Assembly (NCBI RefSeq): GCF_900115865.1
Contig: NZ_FOXY01000004.1
Location: forward strand, 124,001 to 188,000
From: Donghicola eburneus
Lineage (GTDB): Bacteria > Pseudomonadota > Alphaproteobacteria > Rhodobacterales > Rhodobacteraceae
Direction of reading: 5' to 3'
DNA length: 64,000 nucleotides
This document shows positions 18,915 to 27,480 of this stretch, piece by piece. Position 1 is the stretch's first letter; every line of letters begins with the position of its first letter. The notes beneath the pieces were generated by a model that was not told the origin of the DNA, searched no databases, and saw only the letters and a program-made list of their open reading frames with translations. Both the position numbers and the translations under genes were made by a program.

Positions 18915-20099
18915 ATGGAAGAAACGATAGAAATCCGCATGTTGTCGTCGGTCGCGGAACTGTCCGAGGCCGAATGGGATGCCTGCGCATGTCCCGAGGC
19001 GCAAGATGGCGGCCGCCCGCTCGATCCGTTCACCACGTGGCGGTTCTTGAATGCGCTTGAGCAAAGCGGCTCCGTCGGGCCCGGCACCGGCTGGGAGCCG
19101 CACTATCTAGCGGCGACTGTTGGCGACATTCTGATCGGGGTCGCGCCCCTCTATGCCAAGGCGCACAGTCAGGGCGAGTATATCTTTGACCACAACTGGG
19201 CCCATGCCTACGAACGTGCGGGTGGTCACTATTATCCCAAGCTGCAAATCGCTGTGCCGTTCACACCTGCAACCGGCCGCAGATTTTTGACCCATCCCGA
19301 TTTTACCGATAGTGCACGATCCGCCCTAATGCAGGGCGCGATGCAAATTGCAGAACAGAACAAACTGTCTGGTGTTCACGCAACCTTCTGCACCGAAGAC
19401 GAGGTCGCTGCGGGCAAGCTGCTTGGCCTTATGGGGCGCAAGAGCCAGCAATATCACTGGTTCAACGAAAGCTACGACAGCTTTGACGGCTTTCTTCAGG
19501 TCCTATCGTCGCGCAAACGTAAAAACATCCGCAAAGAACGGGAAAAGGCGAATGCCTTTGGCGGTGAGATCCACGTGCTGACAGGCGATCAGATCGAAGC
19601 TGAGCACTGGGACAGCTTTTGGCAGTTCTATCAGGACACGGGCGCGCGGAAGTGGGGTACGCCTTATTTGACCCGCGCGTTCTTTGACATCGCCCACGAG
19701 ACCTTGCGAGATGACATTGTTCTGATGCTGGCCGAGCGCGATGGGCATTACGTCGCCGGTGCGTTGAACTTTCTGGGCCGCGACGTGATCTACGGTCGCT
19801 ATTGGGGCTGCATTGAGGATCACCCCTGCCTCCATTTCGAACTGTGCTATTACCGTGCAATCGACTGGGCCATTGAGCATGGACTGTCCCGCGTAGAGGC
19901 CGGCGCCCAAGGGGATCACAAGCTGGCGCGCGGCTACATGCCTACGGTGACGCACTCTTTGCACTGGCTGACAGATCCTGGCTTGCGCAAGGCTGTGGCT
20001 CAGTTTCTGGCCGCCGAGGCCGCCGCCGTCGATGAAGAGATCGAGATCCTCACGGATTACGGTCCGTTTCGCAAAACCCAAGTGGAGGAACAAGAATGA
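18915..20099 (+). CDS. FemAB/GNAT-like protein (DUF482, 'peptidogalycan' family)
   Basis: The 394-residue protein belongs to the DUF482 family of GNAT/FemAB-like acyltransferases, whose substrate is not established. Seen are YLAATVGDILIGVAPLY, YIFDHNWAHAYERAG, SSRKRKNIRKEREKA (basic, conserved), GARKWGTPYLTRAFF and YRAIDWAIEHGLSRVEAGAQGDHKLARGY, which fit the double GNAT fold. The ATG lies right after a small hairpin GTCGG/CCGAC (18900-18914) whose loop is the G-rich ribosome site. It overlaps the pterin dehydratase gene by four bases. Confidence 0.85.
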   Translation: MEETIEIRMLSSVAELSEAEWDACACPEAQDGGRPLDPFTTWRFLNALEQSGSVGPGTGWEPHYLAATVGDILIGVAPLYAKAHSQGEYIFDHNWAHAYERAGGHYYPKLQIAVPFTPATGRRFLTHPDFTDSARSALMQGAMQIAEQNKLSGVHATFCTEDEVAAGKLLGLMGRKSQQYHWFNESYDSFDGFLQVLSSRKRKNIRKEREKANAFGGEIHVLTGDQIEAEHWDSFWQFYQDTGARKWGTPYLTRAFFDIAHETLRDDIVLMLAERDGHYVAGALNFLGRDVIYGRYWGCIEDHPCLHFELCYYRAIDWAIEHGLSRVEAGAQGDHKLARGYMPTVTHSLHWLTDPGLRKAVAQFLAAEAAAVDEEIEILTDYGPFRKTQVEEQE

Positions 20100-20383
20100 G
20101 CAAACTACTCGAAGGCACAGACCGCACCGAAGCATTGGAAGAATTGTCAGAGGCTGGGTGGACCGTCGAAGAGTCCGGCAATGCAATGACGCGGCAATTC
20201 AAGTTCAAAACATTCCCCGAGGCTCTGGGGTGGATGGTCCACATGGGTGTCATCGCTGAAAAGATGAACCACCATCCTGAATGGTCGAACGTCTACAATC
20301 GCGTCGATGTGCGGCTAACGACTCACGACGCGGGGGGTCTTACATCGCTCGACCTAGAGCTTGCGAGGAAGATGTCGCAGTAG
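20096..20383 (+). CDS. 4a-hydroxytetrahydrobiopterin dehydratase (pterin carbinolamine dehydratase)
   Basis: Small cytoplasmic enzyme (95 residues) that dehydrates 4a-hydroxytetrahydropterins formed by aromatic amino acid hydroxylases. The signature MNHHPEWSNVYNRVDVRLTTHD with the catalytic His pair is unmistakable. It overlaps the upstream gene by four bases (ATGA). No phenylalanine hydroxylase gene is in the window, so its job here is open; many bacteria use this protein in molybdopterin or folate-type pterin metabolism. Its 3' end overlaps the convergent hydrolase gene by 44 bases. Confidence 0.93.
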   Translation: MSKLLEGTDRTEALEELSEAGWTVEESGNAMTRQFKFKTFPEALGWMVHMGVIAEKMNHHPEWSNVYNRVDVRLTTHDAGGLTSLDLELARKMSQ

Positions 20384-21176
20384 GCAAACCATCCGCAAAG
20401 CGCACGAGCGCTTGGGCAAACGTCGCTGGTTCCTCTAGATGCGGGCTATGGCCACTTGCAGAGAAACCAAGCGCACGCGCCTGCGGCGCCCGTTCAAGCA
20501 TCCATTTGCGAACCTGACGGGGATAAATCTGGCTGTGCATACCGTAGCAAATTAACCAAGGGATCCGCAGTTGAGGAATGGTCGCGCGCTCGTCAGTCTT
20601 CATCATCGACGCCCACATTGCCTGCATCATTCCAGGGTTCTGACTTAGAACCAGTTCTAATGCGGCATCCACGGACTTATCATTATCCGATGCCGCACCG
20701 CTGAACATGCCACGCGCAATCGCACTTGCGCGCTTCTCCCAGTCGGTCTTGTAGGTCGGATCAGCAGCCTCGCGGCGTGTTTCCCGCAACAAACCGTAGG
20801 ACCACTCTGGCCCGTTAGAAATCTTCGGTGACATATCGACCGTCACCAGCCCGCTTGCCTTGTCCTGCCCGAAACGCGACAGGTAGCGCCATGCAATCAG
20901 TGCCCCCATCGACCAGCCAACCAGAATCACATCTTCAAGTTTGAGGTCTAAGATGAGTTTATTCAGCGCTTCAGCGCTACGGGGAATATTTGGAGGCAGG
21001 TTTCGGCTTTGACCGTGACCAGGTAAGTCAGGAGCAATGCACCGAAATTGTGGTGACAACCGTTCCATCTGCCCAGAGAACACCGATCCATCCATGGTCC
21101 ACCCATGAAGGAAGATTATTGGCCTGCCAGTGCCTTTGTCTCTGAAAAATGGAAGATCCACGAGAAGTCGAGCCAA
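20340..21176 (-). CDS. Alpha/beta hydrolase
   Basis: Serine hydrolase of the alpha/beta fold, 278 residues: oxyanion region FLHGWTMDG, PDLPGHGQS, nucleophile elbow GWSMGA, and the C-terminal catalytic His in SGHSPHLEEP. The type resembles BioH or proline iminopeptidase-like esterases but the substrate cannot be assigned. The only start near the family N-terminus is TTG at 21176; a GTG five codons later is an alternative and there is no strong ribosome site. The 3' end runs 44 bases into the convergent pterin dehydratase gene. Confidence 0.85.
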   Translation of the reverse strand: MARLLVDLPFFRDKGTGRPIIFLHGWTMDGSVFSGQMERLSPQFRCIAPDLPGHGQSRNLPPNIPRSAEALNKLILDLKLEDVILVGWSMGALIAWRYLSRFGQDKASGLVTVDMSPKISNGPEWSYGLLRETRREAADPTYKTDWEKRASAIARGMFSGAASDNDKSVDAALELVLSQNPGMMQAMWASMMKTDERATIPQLRIPWLICYGMHSQIYPRQVRKWMLERAPQARALGFSASGHSPHLEEPATFAQALVRFADGLPTATSSSQALGRAM

Positions 21177-21255
21177 TCAAATTGCAATAAACTTGCGATA
21201 TATTTAGCAACCTGAAGCCGAGACGCCAGCGCCGACTGTCCTGAAAATGGAAATA

Positions 21256-22557
21256 TTAGATCACGTCCTTAACAGCGTAGCCTAAATAGGCCAACCGCAA
21301 CAAAGCGCGCCGATTTTTGTTCAGCGGGAACCGCTTTGGCGGGTAGCTGACGAATTTCGGTAGCCCGTTCGACGGACGACCTGCCATGCGCGCGGCAATC
21401 TGCACCCCAGCATAACTGCCCATAGCAACACCGTTACCATGCCACCCCATCGCCGCGAATACGCCGGTCATATCAGGCACCTCGCCCACAAAGGGAACGA
21501 GCGACGGCATCAGGCAAACAAGCCCTGACCACATGTGCGTCGCCTCGACCGATGTCCATGCGGGAAACATGCGGTCAAAGTGTTGGCGCATCAGGCAGCG
21601 TGTCGCCGTTTCGGCGCGCGGAGAGGAAGACAAGCCGCCGCGCATCCCGAACAGAAACCGTCCATTTGGCATCAGCCGGAAGTAATGCAGCAGCGTGCGC
21701 GTGTCATAGGCCATCAGGTCACTGGTCCACCCTTGCGCGTGCTGTTCCGCTTCGGACAGCGGTCGAGTGACCATGACAGAGGACTGGGCCGGCAAATAGC
21801 GTGCGGTCAGCCAGTCCGGCAAATCGTCGCTGCTGTAGCCATTGGATGCGATCAGGACAGTATCCGCCTCGACCCAACCTTCGGGGGTGTGGGCATGCCA
21901 GCGGTTGGCCCCCTTGGTCAACTTTGTAACGGGAGTCTGACCGTAGATGCTGACGCCAAGCGAGTCCGCATGTCGGGCCAAGCCATCCATGTAGCGGCGC
22001 GGATTCAGGCCAAAGCCGACAGGCGTACGCATCCCGCCATGGAACCCGTGACCCGCAATCCCCATCGCCCGAAGGTCCTCGACATTGAAAACAGTCTGAT
22101 TCTCTGCCGCCAACCGCTTCATCGCTCTGGCGGAATGGGCCAACACGATCTCGCCGTCGGAATGCCGCTCGACGTCTAGAGCCAAGTCGCTGATACGCTG
22201 GTCGACTAGGTCGATCGCAGTGACCTGCGCTGCATCCCACGCCTCTAGCGCCTCCAGTCCGTAGTGGCGCGCAATCGTAGCATCTTCGGCCTTGGCACCG
22301 CCCATGCAGCAGAAGCCCCCGTTTCGGCCAGAGGCCCCCCAGCCCGGAGATTCCGCATCAACAACGATGACAGAGGCGCCGCCCTGTGCCAACTCGATTG
22401 CCGCGTTCAGACCGACGAATCCTGCGCCAATAATAACAACATCCGCTTGGTGTGTGCCACGCAACACCGGCCAAGACCGCTGCGCTACGGTGCTATCCCA
22501 ATAGCAGCCGTTTCGCACCGCGTCGGTGTAAGCGTAGTCCTCGAAAACGCGACGCAT
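21256..22557 (-). CDS. FAD-dependent oxidoreductase, gamma-glutamylputrescine oxidase-like (PuuB/DAO family)
   Basis: Flavoprotein of the D-amino-acid oxidase family, 433 residues. FAD-binding ADVVIIGAGFVGLNAAIELAQGG lies at about 39-61, GWGASGRNGGF follows, and the C-terminal FAD motif is FAAMGWHGNGVAMGSYAG. The order resembles PuuB, which oxidises gamma-glutamylputrescine. It is the last gene of the pot cluster, overlapping potI by ATGA, which supports a polyamine-related substrate. The ATG at 22557 is used; the TTG one codon earlier is unlikely. No glutamylputrescine synthetase (PuuA) gene is present, so the substrate may differ. Confidence 0.85.
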   Translation of the reverse strand: MRRVFEDYAYTDAVRNGCYWDSTVAQRSWPVLRGTHQADVVIIGAGFVGLNAAIELAQGGASVIVVDAESPGWGASGRNGGFCCMGGAKAEDATIARHYGLEALEAWDAAQVTAIDLVDQRISDLALDVERHSDGEIVLAHSARAMKRLAAENQTVFNVEDLRAMGIAGHGFHGGMRTPVGFGLNPRRYMDGLARHADSLGVSIYGQTPVTKLTKGANRWHAHTPEGWVEADTVLIASNGYSSDDLPDWLTARYLPAQSSVMVTRPLSEAEQHAQGWTSDLMAYDTRTLLHYFRLMPNGRFLFGMRGGLSSSPRAETATRCLMRQHFDRMFPAWTSVEATHMWSGLVCLMPSLVPFVGEVPDMTGVFAAMGWHGNGVAMGSYAGVQIAARMAGRPSNGLPKFVSYPPKRFPLNKNRRALLRLAYLGYAVKDVI

Positions 22558-23372
22558 CAAGTACGCTCGGCTGCACGGGCGTCGGCTTCGGCGCGAGCAA
22601 TGTTGCGTTTGCTGATCACTGAGAACCCAATGACCCCAACGGTCACGATCCCAATCATGATCGTCGATAGCGCATTAATCTCTGGGCTGACGCCCAAGCG
22701 TACCGAGCTGAAAATCTTGATCGGCAGTGTTGTAGCAGAGGGGCCTGCGGTAAAGCTGGCGATCACCAGATCATCGAGCGACAGTGTAAATGCCAGCAGC
22801 CAGCCAGAAATCACCGCAGGCATGATGATCGGCAGGGTCACGAGTCGAAATGCTTGGAACGGAGTACAGCCCAAATCCAGTGCGGCCTCTTCCAGCGATT
22901 TGTCAAAGCTAACAAGTCGCGAGCTGACAACGACACTGACATAGCACATGCTGAACGTCGTGTGCGCCAGCACAATCGTTAGAACTCCGCGGTCCAAGCC
23001 GATACCGATGAAGAGCAGCAACAACGACAAACCGGTGATGACTTCGGGCATCACAAGTGGGGCGTAGATCATGCCGGAAAACAGCGTTCGGCCAAAGAAC
23101 CGACCGCCGCGCACCATGATATGCGCCGCCATCGTCCCCAGAACGGTCGCGATGGTCGAACTGATCACGCCAACTTGCAAGGTCACCCATGCGGCGTCCA
23201 GAAACGCCTCGTTCTGCATCAGCTCGCCGTACCACTTGGTCGAGAAGCCCGCCCAAACCGTCACGAGTTTGGATTCATTGAACGAATAGATAACGAGGAT
23301 CAACATCGGCAGATACAGGAACGCGAACCCCAGCGTCAGGGAGGTCAGGTTGAACCAGCTGAAGCGTCTCAT
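22557..23372 (-). CDS. potI: Putrescine/spermidine ABC transporter permease (PotI type)
   Basis: Inner-membrane permease subunit, 271 residues with six helices. The ATPase-contact EAA loop is EEAALDLGCTPFQAFRLVTLP (about 170-190). The N-terminal YLPMLILVIYSFNESK and NALSTIMIGIV near the end are typical of PotC/PotI. It overlaps potH upstream and the oxidase downstream by four bases each, making a tightly coupled operon with potF-potG-potH. Confidence 0.92.
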   Translation of the reverse strand: MRRFSWFNLTSLTLGFAFLYLPMLILVIYSFNESKLVTVWAGFSTKWYGELMQNEAFLDAAWVTLQVGVISSTIATVLGTMAAHIMVRGGRFFGRTLFSGMIYAPLVMPEVITGLSLLLLFIGIGLDRGVLTIVLAHTTFSMCYVSVVVSSRLVSFDKSLEEAALDLGCTPFQAFRLVTLPIIMPAVISGWLLAFTLSLDDLVIASFTAGPSATTLPIKIFSSVRLGVSPEINALSTIMIGIVTVGVIGFSVISKRNIARAEADARAAERT

Positions 23373-24259
23373 CCGTCGGCCTCCCGCTGCTTTTGCTCGT
23401 TGCGTTGAAACAGGATGATCGGGATCACGAGGATCGCCAGCAGGATCACCGCCACTGCCGAGGCCACGGGCCAGTCGCGGTTGTTAAAGAATTCTTCCCA
23501 CAGGACCTTGCCGATCATCAGGGTGTCGGAGCCGCCCAAGAGCGACGGGATCACGAATTCACCGATCGACGGGATGAAGACCAGAAAACAGCCCGCAATA
23601 ATGCCGGATTTCGACAGGGGAAATGTCACCAGCCAGAAAGCCTGCAGGCGCGAACAGCCAAGGTCCTCGGCCGCTTCGAGCAGGCTGTCGTCCATCTTTT
23701 CCAGCGCGGAATAGATCGGCAGGATCATGAACGGCAGATAGGTGTAAACGATCCCGATGTAGACGGCAGTCGTGGTGTTCATGATGACCAGCGGCTCGGA
23801 GATGATGCCGGTCCAGAGCAGAAACTGGTTCAGGAACCCTTCGTTCGACAGGATGCCCATCCACGAATAGACGCGGATCAGAAAACTGGTCCAGAACGGC
23901 AGGATAACCAGCATCATCAGGGTCGGGCGCCATTCGGATGGGGCACGGGCCATGCCGTAGGCCATCGGGTAGCCCACACACAGCGTAAAGAAGGTCGCGA
24001 CAACCGCGATCTTCAGGCTGCTCAGGTAGGCTTTCCAGTAGAGGTCGTCTTCGGTCAGGAAGACGAAGTTTTCGAAATCCAGCTGGCTAAAGAAATCTTT
24101 TAGCCCGGCCCATCCGGCACTCGGATCCAGCTGCGGAAGATAGGGCGGGATCGACAGGTTCAGGTCCGACAACGAAATCTTTAGCACAATCAAGAATGGG
24201 ACCAAGAACAACCCCAAGAGCCAAAGATACGGCAGCGCTATGACAAGGTAGCGGCGCAT
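23369..24259 (-). CDS. potH: Putrescine/spermidine ABC transporter permease (PotH type)
   Basis: Inner-membrane permease subunit, 296 residues with six helices. Typical PotB/PotH parts are LFLVPFLIVLKISLSD at the N-terminus, YPMAYGMARAPSEWRP, and the EAA loop LLEAAEDLGCSRLQAFWLVTFPLSKSG. The start is the ATG at 24259, seven bases after GGAGGG; a GTG directly before it (24262) is possible. It starts a few bases after potG and overlaps potI by four bases. Confidence 0.92.
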   Translation of the reverse strand: MRRYLVIALPYLWLLGLFLVPFLIVLKISLSDLNLSIPPYLPQLDPSAGWAGLKDFFSQLDFENFVFLTEDDLYWKAYLSSLKIAVVATFFTLCVGYPMAYGMARAPSEWRPTLMMLVILPFWTSFLIRVYSWMGILSNEGFLNQFLLWTGIISEPLVIMNTTTAVYIGIVYTYLPFMILPIYSALEKMDDSLLEAAEDLGCSRLQAFWLVTFPLSKSGIIAGCFLVFIPSIGEFVIPSLLGGSDTLMIGKVLWEEFFNNRDWPVASAVAVILLAILVIPIILFQRNEQKQREADG

Positions 24260-24262
24260 CAC

Positions 24263-25399
24263 TTAACCCTCCAGCACCGAGCCGCCAGTCTTGGTCCAGC
24301 TGACCCAGACCTCATCCTCCCAAGTATAGGGACGGCGGCTGATGCGACGGGTGTTGGCCATCTGCGACTTGATCACTTGGCCTGTCGGCAGTTGCACGTG
24401 ATAGGTCGAGAGGTTCCCTAAGTATGCGATATCAAGGATCTTGCCCTGTGCGGCATTCACGGCATCTGCAGGGCGGTCGGGACTGATCGTCACCTTCTCG
24501 GGGCGGATAGCGTAGAACACTTTCTGCCCTGCCGTGATCGCCCGAGAGGTCTGCGCAGTGATGGCCTGCTGGCCTTCGGCCCATTCAATCTGCACGGTTT
24601 CGTCGATTGCGGCGCTAGAGCGACCTTCGATCAAGTTCACGTCCCCGATAAAGTCCGCCACATACGCGTTGTCAGGGAATTCGTAGATGCGGTCTGGGGT
24701 CGAGACCTGCATCACCTTGCCTTCGTCCATGACGGCGATCCGGCTGGCGACGGTCATGGCTTCTTCCTGATCGTGGGTCACGATGACGAAAGTGGTGCCG
24801 GTGTTTTCCTGAATATCCATCAGCTCGAACTGCGTGTCTTCGCGCAGTTTGGCGTCGAGCGCGCCAAGCGGTTCGTCCAGCAGCAGCAGCTTCGGCTCTT
24901 TGGCCAAGGAACGGGCCAAAGCCACACGCTGGCGCTGGCCGCCGGAAATCTGGTGCGGTTTGCGTTTCGCGAATTTCTGCAGGCGAACCATCCGCAGCAT
25001 TTCTTCGACGCGGTGGTGGATTTCGTCCTTGGGTTTTCCGTCGCGGCGCAGGCCGAATGCGATGTTTTCATAGACTGACAGGTGCGGGAACAGCGCATAG
25101 CTCTGGAACATCATGTTCACGGGGCGCTGGTTCGGGGCGATCGGCCCCATGTCCTGTCCGCCGACATAAATCTTGCCTTCTGTGGGGGTCTCGAACCCCG
25201 CCAGCATCCGCATCATCGTGGTCTTGCCACAGCCCGAAGGGCCCAACAGCGCAAAGAATTCCCGCTCGTAGATATCCAGCGTCAGATTATCGATTGCGGT
25301 GAAGTCCCCGAACCGTTTGGTGACATTTTCAAACCGGATCAGCGGCTTGGCAGCGGGATCATCCCATGGGGCGAAAATCGGAGCACCGTTGGCGGGCAT
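24263..25399 (-). CDS. potG: Putrescine ABC transporter ATP-binding protein
   Basis: ATPase of a polyamine importer, 378 residues, the length of PotG. It has Walker A GPSGCGKTT, the signature ISGGQRQRVALARSLAKEP, Walker B LLLLDEPLGALD, an H-loop (VIVTHDQEEAM), and the C-terminal TOBE regulatory domain (YAIRPEKVTIS). The start at ATG 25399 follows GAGG; the ten-codon upstream extension is not family-like. A GC-rich hairpin lies between potF and this gene and may lower downstream expression relative to the binding protein. Confidence 0.93.
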   Translation of the reverse strand: MPANGAPIFAPWDDPAAKPLIRFENVTKRFGDFTAIDNLTLDIYEREFFALLGPSGCGKTTMMRMLAGFETPTEGKIYVGGQDMGPIAPNQRPVNMMFQSYALFPHLSVYENIAFGLRRDGKPKDEIHHRVEEMLRMVRLQKFAKRKPHQISGGQRQRVALARSLAKEPKLLLLDEPLGALDAKLREDTQFELMDIQENTGTTFVIVTHDQEEAMTVASRIAVMDEGKVMQVSTPDRIYEFPDNAYVADFIGDVNLIEGRSSAAIDETVQIEWAEGQQAITAQTSRAITAGQKVFYAIRPEKVTISPDRPADAVNAAQGKILDIAYLGNLSTYHVQLPTGQVIKSQMANTRRISRRPYTWEDEVWVSWTKTGGSVLEG

Positions 25400-25423
25400 G
25401 AATAACCTCGGCGAATGGTCGAA

Positions 25424-25459
25424 AAACAAAGAGGGGCGCGCAAGGAACCCTGGGCGCCC
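25424..25459 (-). terminator. Weak hairpin between potF and potG
   Basis: On the minus strand GGGCGC (25459-25454) pairs with GCGCCC (25439-25434), followed by CTCTTTGTTTTT. The loop is 14 bases, so this looks like a leaky attenuator or mRNA end that would raise potF over potGHI, as is common after binding-protein genes. Confidence 0.45.
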
Positions 25460-25471
25460 AAAACATCGGTC

Positions 25472-26557
25472 TTAGTTGCCCGATTTGATCTTGGTCCACA
25501 TGCGGGTCACAGTCCGCTGCAGCTTGGGATCATAGGGCGAGAATGTGTAGAGGTTTTCCAGCGTCGCCTCGTCAGGATAGATCGCGGTGTCGCCGATCAC
25601 GTCGTCGATCAGGTACTCTTGCGAGGCTTTGTTGCCGTTTGCGTAGTACACATAGTTCGAAGCCGCAGCCATGTTCTGCGCGTCCATAATGAAGTTCAGG
25701 AAGGTGTGCGCGCCCTCGGGGTTCGGCGCATCGGCAGGGATCGCCATCTGGTCGAACCACATCAAAGCACCCTCTTTGGGAGCGTGATAGGCCACCTCAA
25801 CGCCGTTATCAGCTTCGGCGGCGCGGTCGCGGGCCTGAAGAATATCACCCGACCAGCCAAAGGCGACACAGATTTCACCGTTGGCCAGCGCGTTGATGTA
25901 TTCCGAAGAGTGGAACTTCTGAATGTAGGGACGCACGCCCATCAGGACCTCTTCGGCCTTGGCGATAACGTCCGCATCCTTGCTGTCAGGGTTTTCGCCC
26001 AAGTAGGCCAGCGCGGCGGGGATCACTTCGGTCGGAGCGTCCAGGAAATAGACACCACACTCAGCCAGCTTTTCCATGTTCGCGGGATCAAAGATCAGCG
26101 ACAGGCTATCGATGGGTGCGTCATCGCCCAGAACTTCGGCGACTTTGCCAGTGTTCGTCCCGATGCCTGTGGTGCCCCACATGTAGTTGATCGAGTACTC
26201 GTTGCCGGGGTCATATTGTGCGGTACGGTCTTTGATCACGCCCCACAGGTTATCTGCGTTAGGCAGCTGCGACATGTCCAGCTTCTGGAATGCACCCGCC
26301 ATGATCTGGCGCTGCAGGAAGCTGCCGGTCGGAACCACGACGTCATAGCCCGAACCACCGGCCAGCATCTTGGTTTCCAGAACTTCGTTGCTGTCGAACA
26401 CGTCATACACCAGCTCGAGGCCGGTCTCTTCTTCGAACTTGGTCAGCAGCTCTTCGTCGATATAGTCGGACCAGTTGTAGACGCGGACCTCTTCGGCCAT
26501 GGCCGATGCTGCGGTGATCGCAAGCACTGCGGTGGTGGTCGCAAGTTTGAATGTCAT
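25472..26557 (-). CDS. potF: Putrescine-binding periplasmic protein
   Basis: Solute-binding protein of the polyamine importer, 361 residues with a signal peptide (MTFKLATTTAVLAITAASAMA-EE). Close to PotF: VRVYNWSDYIDEELLTKFEEETGLELVYDVFDSNEVLETK, VVPTGSFLQRQ, YMWGTTGIGTN, and VAFGWSGDILQA. The start is the ATG at 26557, behind CAGGAGAG. It is the first gene of potFGHI plus oxidase and is divergent from the GntR regulator. Putrescine as ligand is inferred from overall similarity. Confidence 0.93.
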   Translation of the reverse strand: MTFKLATTTAVLAITAASAMAEEVRVYNWSDYIDEELLTKFEEETGLELVYDVFDSNEVLETKMLAGGSGYDVVVPTGSFLQRQIMAGAFQKLDMSQLPNADNLWGVIKDRTAQYDPGNEYSINYMWGTTGIGTNTGKVAEVLGDDAPIDSLSLIFDPANMEKLAECGVYFLDAPTEVIPAALAYLGENPDSKDADVIAKAEEVLMGVRPYIQKFHSSEYINALANGEICVAFGWSGDILQARDRAAEADNGVEVAYHAPKEGALMWFDQMAIPADAPNPEGAHTFLNFIMDAQNMAAASNYVYYANGNKASQEYLIDDVIGDTAIYPDEATLENLYTFSPYDPKLQRTVTRMWTKIKSGN

Positions 26558-26602
26558 GGTACTCTCCTGTTGGGCATCTGACGCTTTTCGCGCCTTGTAG
26601 AG

Positions 26603-26612
26603 AATTTGATCA
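26603..26612. promoter_or_regulatory. AATTTGATCA motif upstream of potF (candidate GntR operator)
   Basis: The 10-mer AATTTGATCA with palindromic core TTGATCAA (26606-26613) lies in the potF/GntR divergent gap. The same 10-mer recurs at 27408-27417 in front of the class III aminotransferase gene. Confidence 0.35.
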
Positions 26613-26718
26613 AGTTTTACCCCATGTGGCAACGTTTCATTATTCCCACATCTCCAGTAAACTCATAAGGCTGGATACGACGCAAGCGGCACAACACAAT
26701 TTGGAAGGTGATTAAGAA

Positions 26719-27399
26719 TTGAGCAGCCCTGACCTCCCGAACGTCAAAAGCGCCCCACTCCCCGCTCACGAGATCGCCTACCGGTCTTTACGCGAAAAGG
26801 TCCTGTTCGGAGAGCTCGCCCCAGGGCAGCCCGTGACGATTCTCGGTCTGACAGAACAGCTTGGGGCAGGCATGACTCCGGTTCGCGAGGCGATCCGCCG
26901 CCTGATCGCCGAAGGGGCGCTGGACCTGCAGGGAAACCGCCGCGTTTGCGTGCCCAGATTGACCCGTGACTCCGTTGAAGAGCTGGTTTTTGCACGTCTT
27001 GCTCTCGAACCGCGGCTAGCAGAGTTGGCCTGCGAAAAGGCCGACGATGCTGCCCGCAGCAGTCTGGCCACGATCGACAAGCAGCTGGATTCAGCCATGC
27101 AGCACGGGGACATTTCGGGCTATCTGCGGGGCAACTACCAGTTTCACCACCGACTCTACGATCTGGCAAAAGCGCCCATCCTGTCGTCCATGGCAGATAG
27201 TATGTGGTTACGGTTCGGACCTTCCTTGCGTGTCGTGTGCGGCCGGTACGGCACCGTCAACCTTCCGGACAATCACAAGATTTTGCTGACTGCTATGGAA
27301 GCAGGCGACGTCAAGGGCGCCGCCCAAGCGATGCGCGACGACATTGAACAAGGCATGAATCAGCTGGCCGAGAGCCTCGGGGCCTCTGATTCGATTTGA
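26719..27399 (+). CDS. GntR-family transcriptional regulator (FadR/FCD subfamily)
   Basis: DNA-binding regulator of 226 residues. The N-terminal GntR winged helix (AYRSLREKVLFGELAPGQPVT...LTEQLGAGMTPVREAIRRLIAEGAL) is followed by an all-helical FCD ligand domain from about residue 90, with FHHRLYDLAK. It starts with a TTG at 26719 behind GGAAGGTG. It is divergent from potF and directly precedes a putrescine-type aminotransferase gene, so it most likely controls polyamine uptake and breakdown; the inducer is inferred, not seen. Confidence 0.9.
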   Translation: MSSPDLPNVKSAPLPAHEIAYRSLREKVLFGELAPGQPVTILGLTEQLGAGMTPVREAIRRLIAEGALDLQGNRRVCVPRLTRDSVEELVFARLALEPRLAELACEKADDAARSSLATIDKQLDSAMQHGDISGYLRGNYQFHHRLYDLAKAPILSSMADSMWLRFGPSLRVVCGRYGTVNLPDNHKILLTAMEAGDVKGAAQAMRDDIEQGMNQLAESLGASDSI

Positions 27400-27407
27400 C
27401 AGTAAAT

Positions 27408-27417
27408 AATTTGATCA
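27408..27417. promoter_or_regulatory. AATTTGATCA motif upstream of the class III aminotransferase gene
   Basis: Identical to the 10-mer at 26603-26612 upstream of potF and centred in the 81-base GntR-aminotransferase gap. Candidate binding site of the GntR/FCD regulator. Confidence 0.35.
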
Positions 27418-27480
27418 TATTCTTAATTTAGCAGCGGCGCCGCGGCGCCCGTCTCCCCCTTTGTTAGGACGAGGATCGTT

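Noticed and set aside
27431-27452. GC-rich GGCGCC repeats between the GntR and aminotransferase genes as a terminator
   Set aside because: The palindromes are adjacent and GC-rich but followed by C-rich sequence rather than T, so no intrinsic terminator is supported.
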